A stretch of 64,000 nt of DNA from contig CAUYUJ010014258.1 of NCBI GenBank assembly GCA_963575745.1, positions 237,001 to 301,000 of the forward strand. Direction: 5' to 3'. The stretch comes from Prorocentrum cordatum (Eukaryota; Sar; Dinophyceae; Prorocentrales; Prorocentraceae). Shown piece by piece: positions 46,205 to 56,427 of the stretch; position 1 is the stretch's first letter; every line of letters starts with the position of its first letter. The notes beneath the pieces were generated by a model. That model ran no database searches, was not told the origin of the DNA, and saw only the letters and a program-made list of their open reading frames with translations. The translations under genes were made by a program, and so were the position numbers.

Positions 46205-47660
46205 CATGTGCTCCAAATCTCATAGTAGTTGGGGGGGTCAAACAAGTGTTTGACGGCCGGTCTCGGACCCCCCCAAGACCGGTGCAACCGCGCCAAAATC
46301 CGGACCCCCCCTGAAGCACCGTTCGACGTTTCGATCTGGACCCCCCCAAAGAGGAGCGTCTGGGCATGCATTTTGGGACCCCCCCGAGAAAATGGCGACG
46401 ACGACGCCGGTGACGACGACGCCGACAACGGCTACGACTACAACGCCGATGACGACCGCGACGGCGATGCCGACGAAAACGACGCCGACGACGCGGGCGA
46501 CGACGATAACGCCGACGACAACGACACCGACGACGACGAATACGCCGAAGGGGACGACACCAATCATGGCGACTCGGTCGACGACGGCACCGACAACGCA
46601 GACGGTGGCGACGACGATGACACCGACGACGACAATGACGACTACGAGGCGATAGCGACGGTAATCCTGAACATGGTAATGCCGACGACGGCGACGATGA
46701 CGATGGTGGCGGCGATGACACCAACAATGACAATGCGACTGGGACTTACCGAACATACCTGCACGCACTATGCAACTGAAATCGATGAGTAGGATTGTTG
46801 CCATCAACTTGTGAACTGCATTGTGTTAATACAGCAGAGATAATGATGATATGTAGTGGCGATGGCCCGAATCATGGTTTAACCAGGATGCGTTTCCCTA
46901 TAATGACGAAGCCAGCAAAGATACCATTGATTACGATGCTGATGGTGAGACCGTACTGCCGATGAATGATGGCAGGTACGGTGGAACTATTGGTCATAAC
47001 ATTCATTGCGCTGCTGCCGTTGCCGCGGCCCGCAGCCATTTGGTGCAATGCCGGTCCGCGCGGAGTTGTTCGAGGACCGGCATTGCTCCAAATGGCTGCG
47101 GGTCGCAGCAATGCAATGAACGTTGTGGTCATTAATGTCATGGTGGGTACTGTTCCTTATTAATCGTATCACATTTTTATCGCCTTCCTGTTCATCATGC
47201 CGTGCATCCGTACCACAACGCCGTGCGCAGAATTCATGGCGATTGGTTCGGAGTGCTTGATGGTCATTCCCGTTGACCCCACCTTTCAAATCAGCACCGA
47301 CGACAGGGACGTCGTCGGCGTCGTCGTCGTCGTCGTCCCTTTCGTCGTCGTCGGTGTCGTTGTCGTCGGTGATGGCGTCGACGTCGTCGTCGCGGGGGTC
47401 GTCGTCGTCGTCGTCGCAGGCGTCGTCGTCATCGGTGTCGTCGTCGTCGCCAGGGAGCTGGCGACTGGCGGGGAGCTGGACCCCCCCCAAAACCTTTATC
47501 AGATGTCGGGAAATTGGGGACCCCCCCAAACGTTTTGCATGACAGCCCGAGGTAGACTCCCCCCAGACAGGCAACAAAGCGTCCAAAATCGAGACCCCCC
47601 CACAATTGTGTTTGACGAAGCCCGTTAGACCCCCCCTCGAAAGCAGGCCCCCCCCCATTG
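46205..47660. repeat. Nested repeat: GACCCCCCC units, GAC array, hairpin, GTC array, GACCCCCCC units
   Basis: GGACCCCCCC-type motifs at 30-60 bp spacing (46228-46390 and 47478-47655) enclose a GAC array (46393-46735) and its complement, a GTC array (47308-47456), with the fold-back at 46992-47130 between them. Confidence 0.8.
46992..47130. repeat. Imperfect fold-back hairpin, arms about 60 bp
   Basis: Left arm contains CCGCAGCCATTTGGTGCAAT and the right arm the near-perfect complement ATTGCTCCAAATGGCTGCGG. Pairing extends outward through CATTCATTGC/GCAATGAACG with small bulges; the loop is about 15 bases (47058-47072). It has the look of a MITE or fold-back element, but no target-site duplication was found. 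Confidence 0.8.
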
Positions 47661-47671
47661 TTATGATATGT

Positions 47672-47810
47672 TGAGTATGTATGTAAGTATGTATGTATGT
47701 ATGTTTGTATGTATGTATGTATGTATGTATGCATGTATGTATGTATGTATGTATGTATGTATGTATGTATGTATGTATGTATGTATTTATCTATATAGAT
47801 GTGTGTATAT
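47672..47810 (+). repeat. TATG tetranucleotide array
   Basis: Third TATG array of the window. Confidence 0.95.
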
Positions 47811-47819
47811 ATACATATG

Positions 47820-48600
47820 TATCCAATGAGCCGCATTGGCCCGCCAAGGGTGGGGCGCGTGCTCCAGTGCTCGCGGACGTCAACGGGTGAGATCGATTAG
47901 CTGAGCGCGCAGGTGAGCGGGTTTGCGCGGACTGCGCCCAGGCAGCTCGCGAATCTCAAGCAGGCGCTTCTGTGACAGTCTCGCATTGTATTGGGTGGGG
48001 GAATAGTTCCGCCTGCTTTGGCTAGTGTTAAGGGTTCCGCTGGGAGTTGTTTCCAATCCTGCCGCTGGCGCCGTAAAATGTTATTGTGGTTGGCGCCGTG
48101 GGAGGTCAATGTGCCCTCGGGCAGGAACGAAGTCTGGTTGCCCTGAGGCCTGCCGGAACCAGGTCAACGCGTTCCCCCGCGAGGCAATTTTTCATGGAGA
48201 GGTGGTACGTTGAGCCCTCCTGTTGTGCTGTCACTTAGAAGGCGCGACGGACTCGTTTGAGAACCAGCCTCGAAGGGTAGGTTTGTCCCCCTTTCTACTG
48301 CCTTGCCTGTTTCTCACCCAAGCTGTCCGCTGCCTCGTTGTCCCTGGGGTATGCGAGCTTTCGGTGTTCCCGTGCCCGCCATATTCTCTGTTTTTACACG
48401 CCGCCATATTCATCCGCAAATGGAAATCATCTTTTCCCTTTTTGCATCCCTTTTTCTGGTGTCTTCGGCCTCCTGCTGCTGCTGCTGCTGCTCCTCATCC
48501 TCCATTCCTCTTCGTTATAAGTAACTATTCCTTGTCGCACCCCTAGGCTAGTTTTTTTGGCGGGTCGGACGCTTCGCCGTATAATTCTTTACCATTTTTG
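47820..48600. other. Non-repetitive intron sequence, no gene seen
   Basis: Mixed composition; a short CTG run at 48473-48495. Confidence 0.5.
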
Positions 48601-48624
48601 ACCGTGCAACTTCAAAAATGACAA

Positions 48625-48990
48625 CGGTTTGACGGATTGAGGGCGTTTTGTTGTTGTTGTTGTTGTTTTTTATTTTTGTTTTTTGTTCAAAAAATTGTGG
48701 TTCTCGCCATTGCACCGCTCACACCTGTCATAACAAATTGCAAGAGTTTCACGGATCGAGGACGGGTGTTTTTGAACATGTGGCTTTCGCTCCAGCGCCG
48801 CGCGCACTCTTTTAATACATTTGCAAAAGTTTCACGGACTGAGGGCGGGTGGTTTTCATACTCTGGTTCTCGCCTTAGCACCGCGCGCAGGAAAAAAGGT
48901 CTGCAGTCGTTTTGCGGATTGAGGGCGATTGATTTTCAAACTGTGGTTCTCGCCCGCTTTAGCGCCGCGCGCATTATTTATTATATTCTA
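48625..48990 (+). repeat. 80-bp tandem repeat, about four copies
   Basis: CGGATTGAGGGCG / CGGACTGAGGGCGG start units near 48632, 48754, 48835 and 48915; each ends with GTTCTCGCC and GCGCCGCGCGCA. The first is lengthened by a GTT run. Confidence 0.85.
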
Positions 48991-49293
48991 TAGTATACAT
49001 TAAAATGCAAGATTAAGGCACAAGTGTCACGGGTTCCCATTACCAGCGTACCAAGCAATGTGTTCTTGGAAGGTTTCAGGATTATGAGGGCGCAACGGTC
49101 ACGTTGATTCCTAGTGTTGAAGTCTCAGGGGTGGTGTTCCGGCTTGATTCGAGATCGCCAAAACGCAACAGTCAGGTTGATCCGTGGCGTTGGCAGTTCC
49201 GTCCGTGGAAATGAACCGTTGTAGGGGCCTATGAAGAGGGACCTTGGAGGGAAGGTTTATTCTATCATCGTTGCGGACTCTTGGGTTTTCGCT

Positions 49294-49937
49294 GGTTCTC
49301 TTCCTCCTCTTCCTCCTCGTCCTCGTCCTCAACCTCCTCGTCTTCCTCTTCCTCCCTCTTCCTGCTTCTCCTCCTCCTCGTCCTCCGCCCACTCCTCCTC
49401 CTCCTCCTCGTCCTCCGCCCACTCCTCCTTCTCCGCCTCCTCCTCTTCTTTCTCCTCCTCGCCCTCCTCTTCATCGTCGTCCTCCTCCTCCTCCTCCTCT
49501 TCCTTCTCCTTCTTTCTCCTCTTTTTCCTCTTCGTCCCTCCTCCCTCCTCCCTCCTCCCTCCTCCTCCTCCTTCTTCCTCTAGTCCTCCTCCTCTGGCAC
49601 CAGGGGTCCCGAGTCAGAGGGGACCCCCAGGATGTGCGGTCAGCACGCGCCCGCGGGTACACCCGTCCGCGCGCCCGGCCCCCGCGGCTGTGCGCTGCCG
49701 CTGGGCCAGCGCGGGGCGCCACCTTCGCCCCCACCGTTGCCGCCATCTTCCATCTCTCCATCCCCGTGTTCCTCCTTTTCCTCCTCCTCCTCGTCCTCCT
49801 CCCCGTCCTCGTCCTCCTCCTCCTCATCCTCCCCTTCCTCCTCCTCCTCCTCCTCCTCCTCCTCCTTTTCCTCCTTTCTCCTCCTTCTCCTCCTTTCTCC
49901 TCCTTTTCCTCCTCCTCCTCCCTCCTCCTCCTCCTCC
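49294..49937 (+). repeat. CTC/TTC pyrimidine arrays before exon F
   Basis: Two CTC-rich blocks (49294-49600 and 49770-49937) separated by GC-rich unique sequence. The second ends 19 bp before the exon F acceptor and probably acts as its pyrimidine tract. Confidence 0.9.
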
Positions 49938-49955
49938 CCGACGCGACGCGCGGAG

Positions 49956-50021
49956 GCCGTCGGTGTGGTGGGCTACCCTGGCACTGGCAAGCAGTCCCTC
50001 TGCAGGGCCCTGCGGCGAGAG
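49956..50021 (+). CDS. GNL3/NUG1-like gene, exon F (G1 P-loop)
   Basis: This exon encodes AVGVVGYPGTGKQSLCRALR followed by RE. VGVVGYPxxGK is the P-loop as found in the nucleolar circularly permuted GTPases (usually GYPNVGKSS). Here the Ser after the Lys is Gln, which would remove the usual Mg-ligand. The acceptor GCGGAG|G follows a long CTC tract (49294-49937) and the exon ends CGAGAG|GTGCGG, a canonical GT donor. Exons for G2 and G3 should follow; none was recognised up to position 64000. Confidence 0.85.
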
Positions 50022-50323
50022 GTGCGGGGTTCCGCGCTCAGAGGGCGTCGCCCGGGTCGCCCTTGGCCGCCCCGGGGGTGGCTCCAAGGCACACCTTGTA
50101 GGCCTCCCAGATGGGGGCGAAGTACACCCAGACACGCTCGCGTCGAGAACAAAAACAGGGCTGGAGTTTGTTCTGTGTTTTCGGCCTCTGGGGCCCTCCT
50201 TGGGCCCTGGGACCATCCAGACATTTACTCTGGATGAAAACTGGTGTCGGGGAGTGGGTCAGGACTTGTGGGGACCCCGTGTTGAAAACACCAGGACGTC
50301 GCATGTCTGGGTTCCTAGATGGG

Positions 50324-50485
50324 GGCGGAGTAGACGGGGTCGGAGGATCGCGCCGCATCACCGATGCACTGGCGACGCGGCTCGATGTGGAGCCCGATGT
50401 TCTCCGCGCTGGCGTCGCCGATACATCAGCGACGTCGATGCATCAGCGACGTGGCGCGATCCTCCGACCCCATCTGCTCGGACCC
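50324..50485. repeat. Imperfect fold-back hairpin, arms about 60 bp
   Basis: GGGGTCGGAGGATCGCGCC (left) pairs exactly with GGCGCGATCCTCCGACCCC (right), with further imperfect pairing both ways. TGTCTGGG occurs on both sides (50304-50311 and 50486-50493), but the left copy is about 12 bp away from the arm, so it is only a possible target-site duplication. Confidence 0.75.
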
Positions 50486-50493
50486 TGTCTGGG

Positions 50494-51260
50494 AGGCCTC
50501 TACACACGCTCGCGGATGGGCGGGCCTGCTCGGCTCGGCTTAGGCTCTGGCTCGGTTTCGGGCCCGAGCCCGAGCTCGACTGTTCGAGCCAAGCCCTTGC
50601 TCGGGCCCTTGGCTCTCTGGCTTCGGGTTTCGGCTCGGGCTCGCGCTCGGGCGCGGGGGGGTGGAGGCGGAGAGGAGAGGCGGCGGAGGGGCGGGGGCGG
50701 GGGGGCAGGGAGGGGAGCGGGGAAAGGTGTGCTCGGAGGGGCGGGTGAGGTGGGGCGGGGGGCGGGCGAGAGGTTGGGGGTGGTTGAGGGCGCGGATGCG
50801 AGGGGGGGGGGCGTTTTGGATTGGGCCCGTCGCGAGAAGCGTCAGCTACCTGGCAGCCTCGGCGCGATGCCGCAGGTGGCGCTTCCTGGTCTCTCGCCCA
50901 GGGAGGTGCGCAATCAAGGGCTTTCAGTGGGCCCAGCAATTTGGCACGCCCTTTCTTTCCCGAGGGGTGCCTGTGCTCCGTAGCCCGTTTCCAGCGGGAT
51001 CTGCCCCCCGGCGAAGACCGTGAGGCACGGGAGCGAAAACCAGGGCGTCTGTCCCTTGGTGGCATGACGACCGCAGGCCGAGCAAACCATCCACCGCTGC
51101 TTTCTGCTCGGGGACTTTGCTACCGTCAGCGTGTTGTCCCTCAGAACTCCCACGAGCTCGTGGACTGGGGGATGGGGAGGAGGAAAGGGAGGAGGAAGAG
51201 GCTGAGTTGGGGAGCAGGGTGGAGTGGGAGTGAACGGAGGGGACAGGGTGGAAGCGAATC
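50494..51260. other. GC-rich sequence after exon F, no gene seen
   Basis: CTCGGCTCGGG-like low-complexity at 50510-50660 and a G-rich tract to 50810; no further GTPase exon recognised. Confidence 0.45.
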
Positions 51261-51269
51261 CCCCCTGTG

Positions 51270-51288
51270 CTGATAAGGATGATTATGG

Positions 51289-51350
<62 letters not shown>

Positions 51351-51928
51351 ATGATGCTGATGCTGATGCTGATGCTGATGATGCTGATTATGATGATGGT
51401 GATGCTGAGGGTTATAGTGATGATGATGATGATTGTGAAGATGCTGCTGCTGGTCATGATGATCTGGATGCTGATGCTGATGCCGATGAGTATGAATATG
51501 ATGATGCTGCTGATGATGATGCGTATGATTGTGATGATTATCATGGTGATCCTGGTAATGCTGTCGGTGCTGATGATGCCACTTGTTATGGCTACGATGA
51601 TGATGCTGATGCTGATGATGCAGCTGATGGTAAGTGGGATGATGCCGATGATAACGGTGCTGCTGACGATGATGCCGACGGCCATAGTGATGCTGATAGC
51701 GATAATGATGATGATGCAGATGATGATGCTGATGCTGATGCTGATAATGATGATGCCGATACTGATGCTGCTGCTGGTGCTGATGGTGCTGATGATGCTG
51801 CTTGTGGTTGCGGTAAGGGTGATATGATGATCACGATGACGATAGCGATGACGACGATGACGACGAAGATGACGACGGCGATGATTATGATAATTATGAT
51901 GATGCTGCTGATGAGGATGACGATTATA

Positions 51929-51971
<43 letters not shown>

Positions 51972-52445
51972 GGAGGAGGAGGAGGAGGAGGAGGAGGAGG
52001 AGGAGGAGGAGGATGATGACGATGATGATGATGATGCTGATGATGATGCTGATGCTCAGTAGGATGATGCTGGTGTTTGTGATGATGCTGATAATGGTGA
52101 TGCTGATGATGTGGATTATGCTGATACAGATGCCGATGCTGATGCTGATGATGCTGCTGGTGATGATTTTGATGGTGATGATTCTGATGTTGATGATACT
52201 GATGCTGATGATGATGATGCTGATGATGATGATGATGGCGATGATGTTGATGCTGATGCTGATGATGATGCTGATGCTGCTGATGATTATGATGATGCTG
52301 CTGATGATGATGCTGATTGTGATGATGATGACGACGATGATGATGATGCTGATGATGATGGCGCTGGAAATGGTGATGGCGCCGCTGCTGTTGTTGTTGT
52401 TGAGGATGATGATGATGATGCTGATGATGATGATGAGGAGGAGGA
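51270..52445 (+). repeat. GAT/GCT array with a GGA core
   Basis: 1.2 kb of GATGCT/GATGAT with GGA at 51970-52010. All frames are open and biased (Asp/Ala, Met, Cys). Confidence 0.95.
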
Positions 52446-53032
52446 TGAGAAGGGGGCCCTTTGCAAGCCCAACATGTCTCGGCGATGCGGCAATATAACT
52501 TCGCGTCCCAAGCCCCTCCTCACAGCTAAATTTCGTTTCTGCTCACTGGTGACGGAAGTGTCCCGCTGAAGGGCGAGCGCCCCCACGTGCCTGCCATTCG
52601 GGCAAGATGCCTATCCTGAAGTCAGGCGTGCCCCTCTTCAGGAGGATATTCAAGACTAGTCAAAAATAGCCCGGGGACGATTTTTCCTCTTATTTTTTGT
52701 TATTTTGGAACTTGTGTTGAGTTTGTCTTTCATTTTTCGTCCAAGCTCCGCCTGTAGGAGGACATGCCCGACCTGAGCCTATCCTGAAGCTGTATAGCCC
52801 TGCACCTTTCCAGGTGGAAGGGGTGCCACGAGGTACGCCCTTACAGTTCAGGGAGCGGCCAGGCGAGAGGCCCATTTTGAAACGGAGCCGCCTGTCACCT
52901 GTTAACGAGACGGGCAAACATATGTGGCCATGCGCACTGGCGGCGCCCCAAACGAGAGCCCCATCTTGAGTCGGAGCAGCCTTCGTAGCTGTTTGAAGCT
53001 TGTAACACGAATGGGCGCGGCGCGGAGGCTGT
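52446..53032. other. Mixed sequence, no gene seen
   Basis: Contains loosely repeated GCGCCC-AACGAGAGCCCCATCTTGA and AGGCGAGAGGCCCATTTTGA blocks about 110 bp apart; no open frame with a motif. Confidence 0.45.
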
Positions 53033-53196
53033 ACAGTGCCGTTTTTAATCCATGCTCCGCGTGCGGATCATGTTTTAAAAATGCAGTGGTTTGGTATTTA
53101 AAACAACGATGAGTTCATGCATGTATTTATTCATAAATTATTCATGTATTTAAAATCCGATTAAAAGCATCCTATGTCTTAAAAGCTGCCCTGTAA
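53033..53196 (+). repeat. Dispersed 160-bp A/T-richer repeat, copy 1
   Basis: AGTGCCGTTTTTAATCCATG, CTCCGCGTGCGGATCATG, AACAACGATGAGTTCATGCA and CTGCCCTGTAA occur in the same order at 62020-62173. The region is clearly lower in GC than its surroundings. Confidence 0.8.
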
Positions 53197-53559
53197 CCAC
53201 ATTTTGGAACCCACAGCCCTCCATCGTTGTAGCCGTTTGAAGCATCTATGACGGGTGCGTGCGGCGTCAATGCGAGAGACCTATCTTCAAAGCTAAGGCC
53301 CTTCTTTCTTGCAGTTTGTGATAGCTTTCGGGGGCTGTTCGTTGCGCTAAGCGAGGGCCACAGTGTGAAACCATGAGTTGACCACCTGCGACTTGAACAG
53401 CTGAACATTACAAGTTTCTTGGTCATGAACAGTGAGGGAGGCTCAGGCGAAGCGCCCAACCCGCCCTGCCGACACGTCTGGTGGTGCGACGAGAAGGGTT
53501 GCTATCGAAGTAGCTTCGGCCCATCTGGGCTGTGGTTCAGAGGCCTCTTGGATGCTAAT

Positions 53560-53800
53560 GAGGATCTCTTGGGAAGCTTCTCCTTGCAGGGGTCTTGGGG
53601 GCTTCTGGGGGCCTCTTGGGGACCCCTTGGGGCGTCTCGGGGCCTCTTGGTGCCTCTTGGGGCGTCTTGGGGGGGCCTCTGGCGCCTCTGGGGGCCTCTT
53701 GGGGCCATCTTGGGGCGGAAAGGCTCGACATGTTCGTTTGTGTTCCCCCTCTTGCGCCCCTCTTGGGGGCCTCCTCCCTCCCTCTTGTCCCTTTCTTCCA
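53560..53800 (+). repeat. GGGGCCTCTTGG repeat
   Basis: Degenerate 10-15 bp units, related to 20325-20445. Confidence 0.8.
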
Positions 53801-54299
53801 TCCGTCCTCTCTTCACCTGCCTTAGGGGTTGCACGACATACACGTTGCAGGTAATATATAATATCTCTCTCTCAAGGGGGTACGATCTAAGACGAAGAGG
53901 GCGGGTATCGAGGGTTCGCGATACGTGTTGAACGGCACGCGAGCATATAAGAGCGATCAGTGTTAAACTGATTGTTGTTGTTGTTGCTGCTGCTGTTTTT
54001 GTTGAGTTCTCATTTCTGACACATAATGGTTGTTGACCCCCCCTGCCTGGTAACCATGGTTTTTTCGATTGAAGTGCTTCTCCTGGAGCTCGCACCCTGC
54101 TCTTTACTAGGGGAGGCGAGGTGTCACCGAATTGCGCCCCTGGTCACCGGTTTACAACAACAGCGGCTCCCGCCTGATACGTGCTCACATTTTTCCCAAC
54201 CATCCTGTGGTGTTGGGCCCTCGTTTTGAGGAGACAGCGCCCCGCGTCACCTCCTCCTGCTCCCGCTGCCCCCTCTCTCCTCATCGTCACCATCAGCAT

Positions 54300-54740
54300 C
54301 ATCCCACCCATTTTGGCACACCCCTCACACGGTTCTTGTCCCCCCATTGGGAGCTCCACCGAAGGCCCCAGTGGCACAGGCCGCATGCGAGGACCGCACC
54401 CATCTGGCACACCCCTCACACGGTTCGTGGCCCCACAGGGAGCTCCACCGAAGGCCCCAATAGCACAGGCCGCATGCGGGGACCGCCTCCCATTTTGGCA
54501 CACCCCTCAAACGGTTCGTGGCCCAACAGGGAGCTCCACCGAAGGCCCCAGTGGCACAGGCCGCATGCGGGGACCGCCACCAATTTTGGCACACCCCTCA
54601 CACGGTTCGTGGCCCCACAGGGAGCTCCACCGAAGGCCATAGTGGCACAGGCCCCATGCGGGGACCGTGCCCATTTTGGCACACCCCTCACACGGTTCGT
54701 GGCCCCACAGGGAGCTCCACCGAAGGCCCCAGTGGCACAT
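54300..54740 (+). repeat. 91-bp tandem repeat, five copies
   Basis: GGCACACCCCTCACACGGTT recurs at 54315, 54406, 54497, 54588 and 54678 (spacing 91, 91, 91, 90). Because 91 is not a multiple of three the frame changes in each copy, so long open frames here are not genes. Confidence 0.95.
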
Positions 54741-55574
54741 CTCAAGATGTATTCGCAGAACCCCTTGCCACAGAACCCTCCGAACTCAAGAGTGGCGCTC
54801 TCGCTCGAGATTTCTTCGTAATTCTGGCAAGCTGGTTGAGGCGCAGACGCGGCGACAAGGGTTTCCGTTCGATGTTTCTCAATATGTATTCCGAGAGCCC
54901 GTGGCCTGGCCAAAGAGGCCCCAAAACTCAGGAACGGCGCTCTCGCTCGAGACATTGTCGCACTTCAGTCGGTGGCCGACAAGGAAGATATTCCTCCCGA
55001 AAGGGGGTGCGATCGAAGACAAAGTGGGCGGGTATCGAGGGTTGGGGTATACGGAATGCAAGACACGCGTGCCAGTAAGAGCGAACAGTCTTAAACTGAT
55101 TGTTGTTGTTGTTGTTGTTGTTGTTGACGCTGTTGTTGAATTCCCATTTCTGAAGATTAATTATTGTTGATCCCCCCCACCGATGCAGATGGTTTTTCTC
55201 AATCAAAGTGTGCCCCTCGACGCTCGCACCCCGAGGCTCAAACTTGGCCCCTGGCCCTCGGGTTACCACAACAACGGCTCCCGCCTGAGACTTCCTCACA
55301 ATTTAGCCAGGACCCCCGCTCCCGCCCGAGACTTACTCGCATTTTATGCAGGAATTGCGCTCTCGCTTGGGACTTCCTTACAGTTTATGCAGGAATCGCT
55401 CTCCTGGCGCTCTGGAGTCGCGTTCTCGCTGGAGACTTGCTTGCAACGTACTCAAGAATAGCGCTCTTGCATTTGTTTTTTCGCAATTTCCTCAAGCGCC
55501 GCGCCTCCGACACCCAGGCACCTAGGAGTCGCGCTCACGCTTAGGACTCCCTCACAGATTTCCGAGGAATCGGG

Positions 55575-56330
55575 ATCTCGCTGCCCTTCGTGGCCCCGTT
55601 GCAGCCCTTCGTGGCCCCCTCGCTTTGTTTCGTGGCCCCGTTGCAGCCCTTCGTGGCCCCCTCGCTGCCCTTCGTGGCCCCGTTGCAGCCCCTCGTGGCC
55701 TCCTCGCTGCCCTTCGTGGCCCCGTTGCAGCCCTTCGTGGCCCCCTCGCTTTGTTTCGTGGCCCCGTTGCAGCCCTTCGTGGCCCCCTCGCTGCCCTTCG
55801 TGGCCCCGTCGCAGCCCTTCGTGGCCCCGTTGCAGCCCTTCGTGGCCCCGTTGCATCCCTTCGTGGCCCCCTCGCTGCCCTTCGTGGCCCCATATATGTA
55901 TGCCCTTCGTGGCCCCCGCTCGTTCGCGCCCGTGGTGGCCCCATATGCATGCCCTTCGTGGCCCCGCTGTCGCCGTTTGTGGCCCCCTCGCTGCCCTTCG
56001 TGGCCCCGTTGCTGCCCTCAGTGGCCCCGTCCTTGCCCTCCGCGGCCCAGTATACGTATGCCCTCCGTGGCCCCCGCTCGTTCGCGCCCGTTGTGGCCCC
56101 ATGTGCATGCCCTTCGTGGCCCCGCTGTCGCCGTTTGTGGCCCCCTCACTGTCCTACGAGGCCCACTTGCTACCCTCAGTGGCCCCATCGTTGCCTTCTG
56201 TGGCCCCGCATTATCTGCCCTTCGTGGCCCCCGCTCGTTCGCGCTCTTTGTGGCCCCATGCGCATTCCCTTCGTGTCCCCGCTGTCGCCCTTCGTGGCCT
56301 ACTTCGTGTCCTTGTGGCCCTGCTGTTGTT
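55575..56330 (+). repeat. 21-bp minisatellite (CCCTTCGTGGCCCCGTTGCAG)-type, degenerate
   Basis: Units built on CCCTTCGTGGCCCCGTTGCA repeat over about 750 bp, with diverged copies towards 56330. The period gives a seven-residue repeat (PFVAPLQ) in one frame, but neighbouring frames are equally open. Confidence 0.9.
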
Positions 56331-56349
56331 CTCTCTTGCTCTCGCTTTC

Positions 56350-56351
56350 GC

Positions 56352-56424
<73 letters not shown>

Positions 56425-56427
56425 GGT
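56350..56427 (+). repeat. GTC trinucleotide array
   Basis: CGTCGTCGT run of about 75 bp followed by two copies of GACGGTCCGCGGCCGCC. Confidence 0.9.

Noticed and set aside
51224-52498. A 424-codon Asp/Ala-rich frame
   Set aside because: GAT/GCT array; all three frames are open with biased composition.
54300-54740. Possible CRISPR-like array because of regular 91-bp spacing
   Set aside because: The whole unit is repeated, with no variable spacers, and the genome is eukaryotic.
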